Numbered from the stretch's first letter, positions 25,884 through 34,486 are shown. The stretch: DNA of 40,291 nucleotides from Methylorubrum rhodinum (GCF_014199935.1 NZ_JACHOP010000034.1:1-40291), one strand, 5' to 3'. Notes: a model not told the origin generated them from the letters alone. Numbers and translations: made by a program.

Positions 25884-27223
25884 CCTCGCCGATGGCGCGT
25901 CTGACCGGGCTCGGCGTCCTGCTCGTCCTGATCACCCTCGGCGCCCTGTCGCTGCACGTGCCGGGTGCCGATACCGTCGGATCGGTCGAGCGGGCCAACG
26001 TCTTCGTCGGCGTGCTGGCGCTCGGCGTCGGCGTCTACCTCCTGGCGGTCCGGTTGGTGCTGAAGGCCCCCCTTCCGCCGCGGGCGTTCTGGCTGATCCT
26101 GGCCGTCGCCGTGCTCCTGCGGGCGATGCTGCTGCCCTCGCTGCCGTTCCTGTCGAGCGACATCTACCGCTACGTCTGGGACGGGCAGGTCCAGGCGGCG
26201 GGCATCAACCCCTACCGCTACCTGCCGGTCGATCCGGCCCTCGAACCCTTGCGCGACCCGGCGGTGTTCCCCTGGATCAACCGGGCGAGCTACGCGCACA
26301 CGATCTACCCGCCCGCGGCGCAGGCCGTGTTCGCGCTCGTCGGCCAGGTCACGGCGACGGTGACGGGCATGAAGCTCGCCATGGTCGGCTTCGAGGCCCT
26401 GGCGGTCCTCTGCCTCCTCGGGCTCCTGTCGCTGGCGCGGCTGCCGCGGGAACGGGTGCTGATCTACGCCTGGAACCCCCTCGCCCTGTGGTCCTTCGCC
26501 TGCGACGGCCACGTCGACGCGGTCGCGGTGGGGCTCCTGGCCCTCGCGCTCCTGTGCCGGGCGCGGGCACGGGAAGGGCTCGCCGGCGCCGTGCTGGCGG
26601 CGGCGGTGCTCGTCAAGTTCCTCCCCGTGGCGGCGGCTCCCGCCTTCCTGCGCGGCGGCCGGTTCTGGCGTCCGGCGCTGGCGGGCCTCGCCGTCATCGT
26701 CGTCCTCTACCTGCCCTACCTCTCCGCGGGCCCGCAGGTGTTCGGCTTCCTCCAGGGCTACGGCGACGAGGAGGGCTACCGCTCCGGGCAGGGCTTCTGG
26801 CTGCTGGCGGGTCTCGCCCACCTCGTGCCGCTGCCGGACGGGGCCGGAATGGCCTACCTGATCGGCGCGGCGGTGCTGCTCGCCGTGCTCGCCCTGCGGA
26901 TCGCCCGCGCGCCCGCGCTCGGCGGCCCCGCGGCGACCGTGGCCCTGTGCCGGGACACGGCGATCCTGACCGCCTGCACCACCGCGGCGGCGAACCCGCA
27001 CTACGCTTGGTACTACCCCTGGCTTGCCGTGCCGGCCACGGTCGCGCCGGTCCCGGCGGTGGTCTGGCTCTCGGCCGCGCCCGTGTTGTTCTACGTCGAC
27101 CCGTTCAACGAGCGCTTCTTCTGGCCCGGCCTCGTCTTCGTGCCGGCGATCGGCCTCGCCCTGCGCGACCTGTTGCGGGCCCGGGCCCCGACTCCCATCC
27201 GAGCCCTTGAAGGACAGCCCTGA
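25880..27223 (+). CDS. Polytopic glycosyltransferase (GT87/DUF2029-like)
   Basis: A 447-residue integral membrane protein with about ten or more hydrophobic helices. The first periplasmic loop at about 92-114 reads SSDIYRYVWDGQVQAAGINP and then YRY, the acidic-loop motif of GT-C polyprenyl-phosphate-sugar-dependent transferases such as GT87 mannosyltransferases. Further blocks include YPPAAQAVFALVG and YAWNPLALWSFACDGHVDA. It likely transfers a sugar from a lipid-linked donor to an acceptor on the periplasmic side. It overlaps the upstream gene by four bases and the downstream gene by one (TGATG). Confidence 0.75.
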   Translation: MTSPMARLTGLGVLLVLITLGALSLHVPGADTVGSVERANVFVGVLALGVGVYLLAVRLVLKAPLPPRAFWLILAVAVLLRAMLLPSLPFLSSDIYRYVWDGQVQAAGINPYRYLPVDPALEPLRDPAVFPWINRASYAHTIYPPAAQAVFALVGQVTATVTGMKLAMVGFEALAVLCLLGLLSLARLPRERVLIYAWNPLALWSFACDGHVDAVAVGLLALALLCRARAREGLAGAVLAAAVLVKFLPVAAAPAFLRGGRFWRPALAGLAVIVVLYLPYLSAGPQVFGFLQGYGDEEGYRSGQGFWLLAGLAHLVPLPDGAGMAYLIGAAVLLAVLALRIARAPALGGPAATVALCRDTAILTACTTAAANPHYAWYYPWLAVPATVAPVPAVVWLSAAPVLFYVDPFNERFFWPGLVFVPAIGLALRDLLRARAPTPIRALEGQP

Positions 27224-28278
27224 TGTCGGCCGCACCCGCCCTGAAGGACCCGCGCCGCTATTTCGAGGAGGTCGGCCGCGCGCGCGCGCCCGAGGCCGAG
27301 GCGCCGCCGGTCTGCCTCTACCTGGAGGTGACGAACCGCTGCAATCTCCTGTGCGAGACCTGCCCGCGCACCTTCGAGGAGCTGGAGCCCCCGGCCGACA
27401 TGAGCTGGGCGCTGTTCACCAGGATCGTCGATCAGGTGCCGGACATCGCCCGCGTGGTGCTGCACGGGGTCGGCGAGCCGATGCTGGTCGCCGATCTGCC
27501 GCGGATGATCCGCTACCTGAAGGACCGCGGCACCTACGTCCTGTTCAACACGAACGGCACGCTGATGCGGGAGAAGCGCTTCCAGGAGCTGATCGACAGC
27601 GGCCTCGACGAACTGCGCGTCTCGCTCGACGCGGCCGACCGCGCCTCCTACCTGCGGGTGCGCGGCCGGGACTTCTTCGATCGGATCGTGCGCGACGTCG
27701 GCCGGTTCGTCGCCTACCGGAACCGGATCGGCGCGGCCAAGCCCGCCGTCTCGCTCTGGCTGACCGGCATGAAGGAGACGGTGGATCAGCTCCCCGCCTT
27801 CGTGCGGATCGCGGCCGCGATGGGCGTCACCGAGGTCCACCTCCAGCGCCTCGTCTTCGACGAGGCCGGCTACGGCATGGCCCGGGCCGACCTCTCGCTG
27901 TTCGAGTCGACGCAGGGCGAGGAACGCGCCGCGATCGAGGCCGCGCAGGCCCTCGGGCGCGAACTCGGCGTAAGCCTCGACGCCTCGGGCGCCACCGAGC
28001 CGGGCCTGAGCCTCAAGCGCCAGGACGAGGATCAGCCCTGGGCCACCTGCCGGCGGCCCTGGTCGCTGATGTACTTCACCGCCCACGGCCGGGCGCTGCC
28101 CTGCTGCATCGCGCCCTTCTCGGCGCGCGGCTACGGGAACTACACGCTGGGCGACGCCACCCAGCAGAGCCTGCGCGCGATCTGGAACAGCCCGGCCTAC
28201 CGCGACTTCCGCACGTCCCTGCTCTCCGACGCGCCTCCGGCACCCTGCCGGAACTGCGGGTTGCGCTGGAGCCTGTGA
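27223..28278 (+). CDS. Radical SAM protein with C-terminal Cys-rich (SPASM-like) region
   Basis: A 351-residue iron-sulfur enzyme. The SAM cluster motif is C40-x3-C44-x2-C47 (NRCNLLCETCPRTF), followed by the GGEP-like VLHGVGEPML and the FNTNGTL strand. The C-terminal part has C-rich elements (WATCRRPW, LPCCIAPFSARG, APCRNCGLRW) that could bind an auxiliary cluster, as in SPASM/twitch proteins. It generates a 5'-deoxyadenosyl radical for an unknown modification. It is embedded between two glycosyltransferases and an aminotransferase in an overlapping gene run, so the substrate may be a small molecule or lipid rather than a peptide; no precursor peptide gene is visible nearby. Confidence 0.88.
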   Translation: MSAAPALKDPRRYFEEVGRARAPEAEAPPVCLYLEVTNRCNLLCETCPRTFEELEPPADMSWALFTRIVDQVPDIARVVLHGVGEPMLVADLPRMIRYLKDRGTYVLFNTNGTLMREKRFQELIDSGLDELRVSLDAADRASYLRVRGRDFFDRIVRDVGRFVAYRNRIGAAKPAVSLWLTGMKETVDQLPAFVRIAAAMGVTEVHLQRLVFDEAGYGMARADLSLFESTQGEERAAIEAAQALGRELGVSLDASGATEPGLSLKRQDEDQPWATCRRPWSLMYFTAHGRALPCCIAPFSARGYGNYTLGDATQQSLRAIWNSPAYRDFRTSLLSDAPPAPCRNCGLRWSL

Positions 28279-28282
28279 CCCC

Positions 28283-28996
28283 GTGCAACCCGTGAGCGTC
28301 GTCATCCCGACCCTGAACGAGGCCGGCACGATCGGCGACGTGGTCCGCGAGATCCCGCGGGCCTTCGCGGGCGACGTCGTCGTCGCCGACAGCGGCAGCC
28401 GCGACGACACGGTCCGCATCGCCCGGGCGGCGGGCGCGCGGGTGATCGACGCGGGCCGCGGCTACGGCCGGGCCTGCGCCCGCGGGGTCGAGGCCGCCGA
28501 TCCGACGAGCCGCGTCATCGTCTTCATGGACGGCGACGGCGCCGACCGCGGCGACCTCATCGAGCGGATCGCCGGCCCGGTGCTCGCCGGCGAGCGGGAC
28601 TTCGTCCTCGCCTCGCGCACCCGCGGCGAGCGGGAGGCCGGCGCCATGCTCTGGCACCAAGTGCTCGCCGGGCGTCTGGCGGGATGGGGCATCGGGGCGC
28701 TCTACGGCGCAAGCTACAGCGACATGTGCGCCTTCCGCGCCATCGACCGGGCCGCGCTCGGTGCCCTGAACCTGCGCGAGACGACCTACGGCTGGAACAT
28801 CGAGATGCAGATGCAGGCGGCCCGCGCGGGGCTGCGGATCGCCGAGGTGCCGCTGCCCTATCGCCGCCGCGCGGCCGGCGACTCGAAGGTGGCCGGCTCG
28901 CTCGGGGGCACGCTGCGGGCGGGCAGCCGGATCGTCGCGACCTTCCTGCGCGTCGCGGCGACGCCCGCGCCCGTGAACCCGCGGCCGGGGCCATGA
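28283..28996 (+). CDS. GT2-family glycosyltransferase (TIGR04283/DPM-like)
   Basis: A 237-residue cytosolic or peripheral glycosyltransferase of GT-A fold. Seen: the start VSVVIPTLNEAGTIGDV, the DSGSRDDT strand, the metal-binding FMDGDGAD motif, and a late region WNIEMQMQAARAGLRIAEVP with YRRRAAGDSKVAG as in polyprenyl-phosphate mannosyl/glucosyl transferases. It could make the lipid-linked sugar used by the GT87-like enzyme encoded upstream (inference). The start is GTG, four bases after the radical SAM stop. Its stop TGA lies in the first unit of the 11-bp tandem repeat. Confidence 0.85.
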   Translation: MQPVSVVIPTLNEAGTIGDVVREIPRAFAGDVVVADSGSRDDTVRIARAAGARVIDAGRGYGRACARGVEAADPTSRVIVFMDGDGADRGDLIERIAGPVLAGERDFVLASRTRGEREAGAMLWHQVLAGRLAGWGIGALYGASYSDMCAFRAIDRAALGALNLRETTYGWNIEMQMQAARAGLRIAEVPLPYRRRAAGDSKVAGSLGGTLRAGSRIVATFLRVAATPAPVNPRPGP

Positions 28997-29061
28997 GGGA
29001 GCCATGAGGGAGCCATGAGGGAGCCATGAGGGAGCCATGAGGGAGCCATGAGGGAGCCATG
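28993..29061 (+). repeat. 11-bp tandem repeat carrying a start/stop relay
   Basis: Seven ATGs lie exactly 11 bases apart (28993, 29004, 29015, 29026, 29037, 29048, 29059), unit ATGAGGGAGCC. Every unit except the last reads ATG AGG GAG CCA TGA, a four-codon frame (Met-Arg-Glu-Pro) whose stop overlaps the next ATG as ATGA. GAGG lies five bases before each ATG, so each unit also carries its own ribosome binding site. The first ATG overlaps the GT2 stop, and the last opens the aminotransferase gene. Confidence 0.9.
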
Positions 29062-30204
29062 AGGGAGCCCTTCGCACTCGCCAACTACCTCAGCCGGTGG
29101 ATCCCGACCGTCCGCCACGACCTCGCCTCGTCCGATTCCGAGACGACGCGGCTCACCGACCTCCTCGACCTCGCCGGCCCGGACGACCGCGACCGCTGGC
29201 ACGGGCTCGGCTTCGGCTATCTCGATCCGCGCGGGGCGGCGTGGCTGCGCGCCGCCGTGGCCGCGCGTCACGGGGGGCTCGGCACCGACGACGTGCTCTG
29301 CTGCGCCGGGGCGCAGGAGGCTCTGGCCTGCGTGACCGCGGCCCTGCTGACGCCCGCCGACCACGCCGTGGTGGTCCTGCCGATCTACCAGCCCTCCGAG
29401 GAGGCGGTGACCGCGCGCTGCGCCGCCAGCGGCGTGCCGCTGCGGGAGGAGGCCGGGGGCTGGCGCCTCGACGTCGCCGAGGTCGCGGCGGCGCTGCGGC
29501 CTGAGACCCGGCTCGTCCTCATGAACATGCCCAACAGCCCGACCGGGGCGGCGCTCGATCCGGAGACGGCGGCCGATCTCGTCGCGCTCTGCCGCCGCCG
29601 CGGGCTCTGGCTCGTCGGCGACGAGGTCTACCGGCACACGCCCGCGAGGGGCGGAACGCCTCCGGTCGCCGATCTCTACGAGCGGGGCGTGTCGATCGAC
29701 AGCCTGTCGAAGGGCTTCGGCCTCGCGGGGCTCCGGGTCGGCTGGATCGCCTGCCGCGACCGCAGCCTCCTGGCCGCGGCGCTCAACGCCAAGAACCGGA
29801 TGTCGAGCTGCCTCTCGGCGGCGAGCGAGGTACTGGCCCATATGGCGCTTCGCGCAGACGACCGCATCCCGGCCCGCAGCCGCGCCATCGGCGAGGGGAA
29901 CCGGGCGCGCCTCGACGCCCTCGTCCTGCGGCACCCGGACCGGTTCGAGCCCGGCCCGTCCGACACCCTCGCCTTCGCCTTCCCGCGCTACCGCGGCCCC
30001 GAGGGCGCGGAGCGCTTCGCCCACGACCTCGCCCGCCGTGCCGACATCCTCGTGCTGCCGTCGAGCCTGTGGCGCTCGCGGCTCGGGCCCGTTCCGACGG
30101 ATCGTCTGCGGATCGGGCTCGGCCGCCTCGGCGCGCCCGCGGCCCTCGACGCGCTCGACGCAGACCTGCATGCGACCGCCCCGCGGCGCGCGATGGCCGG
30201 ATGA
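29059..30204 (+). CDS. PLP-dependent class I/II aminotransferase
   Basis: A 381-residue fold-type I PLP enzyme. Visible residues: N159 in MNMPNSPTG, D188 and Y191 in VGDEVYRH, the Schiff-base lysine K218 in SIDSLSKGFGLAG, and the nearby LRVGW motif. It transfers amino groups between amino and oxo compounds; the substrate is unknown. The ATG at 29059 is the last of seven in the 11-bp repeat and the only one opening a long frame. It ends the plus-strand run starting at the cytochrome b561 gene and is convergent with a LysR regulator gene six bases away. Confidence 0.85.
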   Translation: MREPFALANYLSRWIPTVRHDLASSDSETTRLTDLLDLAGPDDRDRWHGLGFGYLDPRGAAWLRAAVAARHGGLGTDDVLCCAGAQEALACVTAALLTPADHAVVVLPIYQPSEEAVTARCAASGVPLREEAGGWRLDVAEVAAALRPETRLVLMNMPNSPTGAALDPETAADLVALCRRRGLWLVGDEVYRHTPARGGTPPVADLYERGVSIDSLSKGFGLAGLRVGWIACRDRSLLAAALNAKNRMSSCLSAASEVLAHMALRADDRIPARSRAIGEGNRARLDALVLRHPDRFEPGPSDTLAFAFPRYRGPEGAERFAHDLARRADILVLPSSLWRSRLGPVPTDRLRIGLGRLGAPAALDALDADLHATAPRRAMAG

Positions 30205-30210
30205 TGGGAG

Positions 30211-31098
30211 CTACGCGCCCTCGTTCGTCCAGCCGTAACGATCCAGCGCCGCGAGCAGGGCGGCGATCGGGGGCGAGGGCCGGCGGCCTCCGATCGTCAC
30301 GACGCAGACCTCGCGGGTCACGGCCGGATCGACGAAGGGCACCAGCGCGAGGCCCGGGACGGTCGCCGAGAACGCGGGCAGGAAGCACACCCCCATGTCG
30401 GCCGCCACCATGCTCTGGATCCAGTCCTCGCGCTCGCTGCGGTGGGCGCGGCGGATGCTCACGCCGCGCTCCGCCAGCATCTGCGCGAGCCGGTCCCGGT
30501 ACTCGCAGTGGATGCGCTGGAGGTAGGTCTGACCTTCGAGGTCGCCCGCCGCGACCGCCTCGCGCCCGGCGAAGGAATGGGTCGGCCCGCAGGCGATGAC
30601 GAACGGCTCGCGGTAGAGCGCGCGCGCGCGGTGGGGCGGCTCGAACCCGTCCGGATCGGAGATGATCGCGACGTCGAGGTCGCCGGATCGCAAAAGATCC
30701 TTCAGCGCGGACGACACGCCCTCGATCAGCGTCAGCTCGACGCCCGGATGCGCGACGCGGAACGTGTTGAGGAAGCCGGTGAAGCGCACCGGCCCGACCG
30801 AGCACATCACGCCGAGCCGGATCGGCGCGCCCTTGAGGCGCAGGAAGCTCTCGGCCGTGCGCTTGGCCTGGCTCGCCTGCACGATCATCTCGCGCAGGCT
30901 CGGTTCGAGCAGCCGGCCGAGATCGGTGAGGTGGATGTTGCCCCGCTCGCGCGACACGAGCGGGCCGCCGAGTTCGTCCTCCAGCTTCCGGATCGCCCGG
31001 GTGAGCGCCGGCTGCGTGACGTGGCAGGCCTCCGCCGCCCGGGTGAAGCTGCGCGTCTCGCCGAGGGCGAGGAAGTAGCGGATCTCGTGGAGTTCCAT
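30211..31098 (-). CDS. LysR-family transcriptional regulator
   Basis: A 295-residue regulator. The N-terminal winged helix-turn-helix is clear (MELHEIRYFLALGETRSFTR, AAEACHVTQPALTRAIRKLE, GGPLVSRERG), and an effector-binding domain follows (about residues 90-290, with LRLGVMCSVGP-like and VAIISDP segments). The ATG at 31098 gives the standard LysR start; the longer frame upstream has no homology. It is convergent with the aminotransferase gene. The closest genes on its own strand upstream are a small exported protein and the patatin gene. Its target is not evident. Confidence 0.92.
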   Translation of the reverse strand: MELHEIRYFLALGETRSFTRAAEACHVTQPALTRAIRKLEDELGGPLVSRERGNIHLTDLGRLLEPSLREMIVQASQAKRTAESFLRLKGAPIRLGVMCSVGPVRFTGFLNTFRVAHPGVELTLIEGVSSALKDLLRSGDLDVAIISDPDGFEPPHRARALYREPFVIACGPTHSFAGREAVAAGDLEGQTYLQRIHCEYRDRLAQMLAERGVSIRRAHRSEREDWIQSMVAADMGVCFLPAFSATVPGLALVPFVDPAVTREVCVVTIGGRRPSPPIAALLAALDRYGWTNEGA

Positions 31099-31190
31099 GG
31101 TCTGGCCTGTTCGGGAGGCCTCGCGCGGGGGCGGCCGGGGGGCGCGGACCGCGGGGGGCGGAAGCGGGGAAGCCTCGCGGAGCCTGCCGC

Positions 31191-31451
31191 TCAGCAGCCC
31201 GTGCAGATCGCGGTGCGCACGAGGCGGTCGAGGCGCATGTCCAGGGCGGCCAGGGTCGGCGAAGTGCCGCGGCGCGCGTCGAGGGCGGCGCCCGGCGGCT
31301 TCGTCGTGCCGCCGGCGGACACCTGCCGGACTTGCGTCGAGGCGGAGAGGGTCGGCGCGCGGACCGGCTCCGAGGGACCGGCCGCGAGGGCAAGCGGAGC
31401 CGGGCCGGTCAGGGCGAGGGCGACGAGGAGGCTGCGGAGGGTGGCGGTCAC
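31191..31451 (-). CDS. Small exported protein of unknown function
   Basis: An 86-residue frame with a GTG start preceded by GGGAGA at a good distance. Residues 1-23 form a signal peptide (SLLVALALTGPAPLALAAG). The mature part is polar and Ala/Thr-rich and ends with RTAICTGC, two cysteines that might form a disulfide. No family is recognised. It lies between the LysR and patatin genes on the same strand. Confidence 0.5.
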   Translation of the reverse strand: MTATLRSLLVALALTGPAPLALAAGPSEPVRAPTLSASTQVRQVSAGGTTKPPGAALDARRGTSPTLAALDMRLDRLVRTAICTGC

Positions 31452-31556
31452 GGCGTGTCTCCCGATGTGGACACGGGAGGTTTCGTCGCCGGGAGCGGGG
31501 CGTTACGCAAGGGATGCGTCCCCTCGTGCGGCGGCGCACGGGGTGCCCGGCGCCGC

Positions 31557-33296
31557 TCACGCTCCCGGTTCGGCCCAGGCGGCGAGGCGCCCGTCGGCGA
31601 TGGCCTCGCGGGCGCAGGCGTAGCCGAGGGCGGCGGTGCTCTCGAAACTCGACCACGCCCGCAGGTCGACGCCCGAGAGCGCCGGCTTCAGGACCACGCT
31701 CGCCCGGCTCACCGCCATCATCGTCTGGGCGTCGCTCGAGACCGTGGCGGCGCGCAGCAATAGAGGCGCGATGGCCGGCATCGCCTCCGATGCGCCGAGC
31801 CAGCGCCGCAGGGCGCGTCCCCGCCAGGTCCGCGCCGGCACGGCCTGGAAGGCCATGTCGCTGCCGACGTCCACCGCGAGCACCGGCCCGCGGCCGGTCC
31901 GCGCCATCACGTCGGCGGGCAGGTTGTTCATCATGCCGCCGTCGACGAGCACGCCCTCCTGCGTGCAGACCGGCGGCAGCAGGCCGGGGATGGCGATGCT
32001 GGCGCGCAGGGCTGCGGCGAGCGGGCCCCGGCGATGGACCATCGCGCTGCCCGTCGTCAGGTTCGACGAGACGCAGAAGAACGGGAGCCAGAGGTTCTCG
32101 ATCGATGCGCTCCCGAAGCGGTCCGCGAGGCCGGCATCGACCTTGGCGCCCCGCGTCAGGGCGAGGTAGGGCAGCGTGTAGTCGTTGAGCGGGTTGCGGC
32201 CGACGAAGGATTCGATCGTCCGCTCGCGGATCTCGGACAGCGCCCAGCCCATGGCGAGGCTCGCCGCGACGATCGCGCCCATGCTGGTGCCCCCGACCAG
32301 ATCGATGGACAATCCGGCCTCGTCGAGCGCCTGCAGCACGCCGAGATGGGCGAGGCCCCGCGCGCCGCCGCCGCCGAGCACGAGCCCGCGGGCGCAGCCG
32401 CTGACGATCCGTGCCAGCCGCGCGAGGTCGGCCGGCCGCGATTCTCGCACGTGGATCGCGAGGGTGGTCGGCAGGGCGGCGACGTCCGGATGGACCGGGC
32501 GCGGCAGGGCGGCGGCGGCGTCCTGGCGGACGACGAGGTCCATGCGCATCCAGTCCGAGGCCGCGGAGCGCGCGAGGTAGACCGCCGCGCCGGGCCGGGG
32601 CGGCGCGCCAGGATCGGCCAGCAGCAGGACGTGGTCGGCGTGGCGCAGGCAGAGCTGACACCACGGGCAGTCGATCTCGTGCGCGACGAAGACGGTGCGG
32701 GCATGCGCCGCCTCGTAGGCGTGGAACCACGCCGCGTCGGCCTCCGGCGGCCACGCGTCGAGGCAGCCGGTCTTGCCCGGAAGGACGGCGTCGAGGGCGG
32801 CGGCGAGGTCGCGTCCGAAGCCGGCCGGGGCGGGACCCTCGGTCACGGCGAGCACGGCGAAGCTGCGCGGGCGATCGTCGAGGGGCTTGGCCTCGTAGAC
32901 GGCGCGCAGCCGCTCGGCGAGCAGGCGGCCGAAATAGAGGAGGGTGGCCGGGTGGCGGGAGACCACCGCTTCGAAGGCCGGTCGCGTCAGGTGGAGGAGA
33001 TGGGAATCGCGCAGGGCGGTGGCCGTGGCCGAGCGCGGCGCCGCCGAGAGCAGGGCCATCTCGCCGACGATCTCCGGCGGGTGGAGGCGCGCGATCCGGC
33101 GGGTCAGGCCGCTGCGCGGCTCGCGCGTCGAGATGCCGACGCTGCCCGAGACGAGGCAGTAGAGCCCGTCGCCCTCCTCGCCTTGCTCGAAGAGCGGCCG
33201 CCCGCCGGGCACCGCGAGCGAGACCATGCCGGCGGCGATGTCCCGGGCCGAGGCCTCGTCGAGTCCGGCCAGGAAGGGGATGTCGCGGGGGCTCAT
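31557..33296 (-). CDS. Cyclic nucleotide-binding patatin-like phospholipase (NTE type)
   Basis: A 579-residue predicted lipid hydrolase. A cyclic nucleotide-binding domain spans residues 5-135, with the phosphate-binding cassette GEMALL (79-84) and PRSATATA (R88), so ligand binding looks intact. A middle region (about 140-300) precedes the patatin domain (about 303-480): oxyanion loop GGGGARG (308-314), nucleophile S338 in GTSMG, and catalytic D452 in VDGGMMNN. This is the architecture of neuropathy-target-esterase-like phospholipases. Its start overlaps the stop of the DUF3095 gene by four bases (ATGA), implying coupled expression. Probable action: membrane phospholipid cleavage controlled by a cyclic nucleotide (inference). 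Confidence 0.9.
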   Translation of the reverse strand: MSPRDIPFLAGLDEASARDIAAGMVSLAVPGGRPLFEQGEEGDGLYCLVSGSVGISTREPRSGLTRRIARLHPPEIVGEMALLSAAPRSATATALRDSHLLHLTRPAFEAVVSRHPATLLYFGRLLAERLRAVYEAKPLDDRPRSFAVLAVTEGPAPAGFGRDLAAALDAVLPGKTGCLDAWPPEADAAWFHAYEAAHARTVFVAHEIDCPWCQLCLRHADHVLLLADPGAPPRPGAAVYLARSAASDWMRMDLVVRQDAAAALPRPVHPDVAALPTTLAIHVRESRPADLARLARIVSGCARGLVLGGGGARGLAHLGVLQALDEAGLSIDLVGGTSMGAIVAASLAMGWALSEIRERTIESFVGRNPLNDYTLPYLALTRGAKVDAGLADRFGSASIENLWLPFFCVSSNLTTGSAMVHRRGPLAAALRASIAIPGLLPPVCTQEGVLVDGGMMNNLPADVMARTGRGPVLAVDVGSDMAFQAVPARTWRGRALRRWLGASEAMPAIAPLLLRAATVSSDAQTMMAVSRASVVLKPALSGVDLRAWSSFESTAALGYACAREAIADGRLAAWAEPGA

Positions 33297-34486
33297 GCCC
33301 GGTCGGCCTTGAGCTGGAGCGCGGCCCGCGCGTAGCCGCCGTCCGCTCCGTCCACGAAATGCACGTGGTCGCCCCGCATCACAGAGGGCGTGATGCAGGT
33401 CACCACCGCGGCGTCCTGGCGGGAGAGGCCGAAGCGCAACAGGCCCGCCGCGCGCGCGACTTCCAGTGCATGCTCGATCGCCTCGGCGGTCGCCACCGGA
33501 CAGGCGATCGTCAGGCGCAGGCCGTCGTCGTACTTGCGGAAATCGGCGTTGGCCGCGACGTGGCGGCGGTAGCGCCGGGACGAGAAGCCGGCGACGGGCA
33601 GCCCGGTCCGGAACACCGCATAGGAGACCAGGGACGCCAGGAGAAGGACCGCGCGGCGCAGGCGGCGCGACCCGAGCAGCGGCCCCGCGGCGGCGGCCCG
33701 GACCGCGAGACCCGACCAGGGATCGCGGATCGAGGGTCCCTGCGGCGGAAGCGGGCGCCCCATGTCCGGGCTCGCCTCGACCAGCGCCAGCACCGCGTCG
33801 AGGGCGGCGCGCAGGGAGGCCGGTTCGGCCCCCGGCTCCGGCGCGACGACGGCCGAGAGGACGATCCCGTCTTGAGGCGCCACCGGCTCGAACCTGCAGG
33901 ACAGGCCGGTCAGGTCGGGCCGCGCCCCCGCCGGAGCCGGCGCCAGGGCGAAGGCGCCCGCCTTCGTCATCGCGTCGGCGAGCGACAGGCCGCCGCCGGT
34001 GAACATCGCGTAGTCGACGTGCTCCGAGGCGGCGTAGCGCGCCACGCGCAGGTCCGCGCCGGCGGCACGCAGGGCCGCAGCGGGGATCAGAGCGGCGCGC
34101 AGGTCGAGACCGAGATCCTCGCGCACCCAGGTCACCGTCGCGGCGAGCGCGCCCGCGACCGCCTCCCGATCCGGCGGGGCCACGAGCAGGCTCGCCCCGT
34201 CGCCGCCGAACACGAAGCCGAACGGCGCTCCGCCCAGGGCGTTGCGCACCGCCGCGATCGCGGCGACGCCCGCGACGTTCACCGCGTGGTAGCGCCCCCG
34301 CGCGATCGCGCCCGTCGAATCGAAGATGTCGCAGTGGGCGATCGCCCAGGAATCCGGGACGGGGACGTAGCGGCCCCCGTCGAGGACGTCGGCGAACCGT
34401 TCGAGCCTCGGCAGGCCCGCGTAGGAGAAGGGCGGCCCCGACACGGCGCCGGACCCCCGCTCGGGTGCATCGGCCGGGACCGTCAT
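33293..34486 (-). CDS. DUF3095 protein with class III cyclase-like metal motifs
   Basis: A 397-residue protein that I assign to DUF3095. The N-terminal half looks like a nucleotide cyclase/GGDEF-type fold: AIAHCDIFDSTGAIARG (acidic residues D53, D56), then after about 40 residues FGFVFGGDGASLLVAP (D96), then a helix and LDLRAALIPAAAL. Two spaced Asp residues in such contexts bind the metals in class III cyclases. A short hydrophobic stretch at about residues 290-310 (AVLLLASLVSYAVF) may touch the membrane. It overlaps the downstream cyclic-nucleotide-binding patatin gene. Cyclase activity is inferred from motifs only; transition-state residues were not identified. The ATG at 34486 is used because upstream sequence lacks homology. 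Confidence 0.7.
   Translation of the reverse strand: MTVPADAPERGSGAVSGPPFSYAGLPRLERFADVLDGGRYVPVPDSWAIAHCDIFDSTGAIARGRYHAVNVAGVAAIAAVRNALGGAPFGFVFGGDGASLLVAPPDREAVAGALAATVTWVREDLGLDLRAALIPAAALRAAGADLRVARYAASEHVDYAMFTGGGLSLADAMTKAGAFALAPAPAGARPDLTGLSCRFEPVAPQDGIVLSAVVAPEPGAEPASLRAALDAVLALVEASPDMGRPLPPQGPSIRDPWSGLAVRAAAAGPLLGSRRLRRAVLLLASLVSYAVFRTGLPVAGFSSRRYRRHVAANADFRKYDDGLRLTIACPVATAEAIEHALEVARAAGLLRFGLSRQDAAVVTCITPSVMRGDHVHFVDGADGGYARAALQLKADRA

Noticed and set aside
28993..29061. 11-bp repeat considered as binding-site iterons or an origin
   Set aside because: There is no replication gene nearby. The units are fully explained as copies of a ribosome binding site plus ATGA overlap at an operon junction.
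31099..32754. N-terminal extension of the LysR frame by 552 residues
   Set aside because: The standard LysR start is at 31098; upstream the frame is a shadow of the patatin gene on the same strand.
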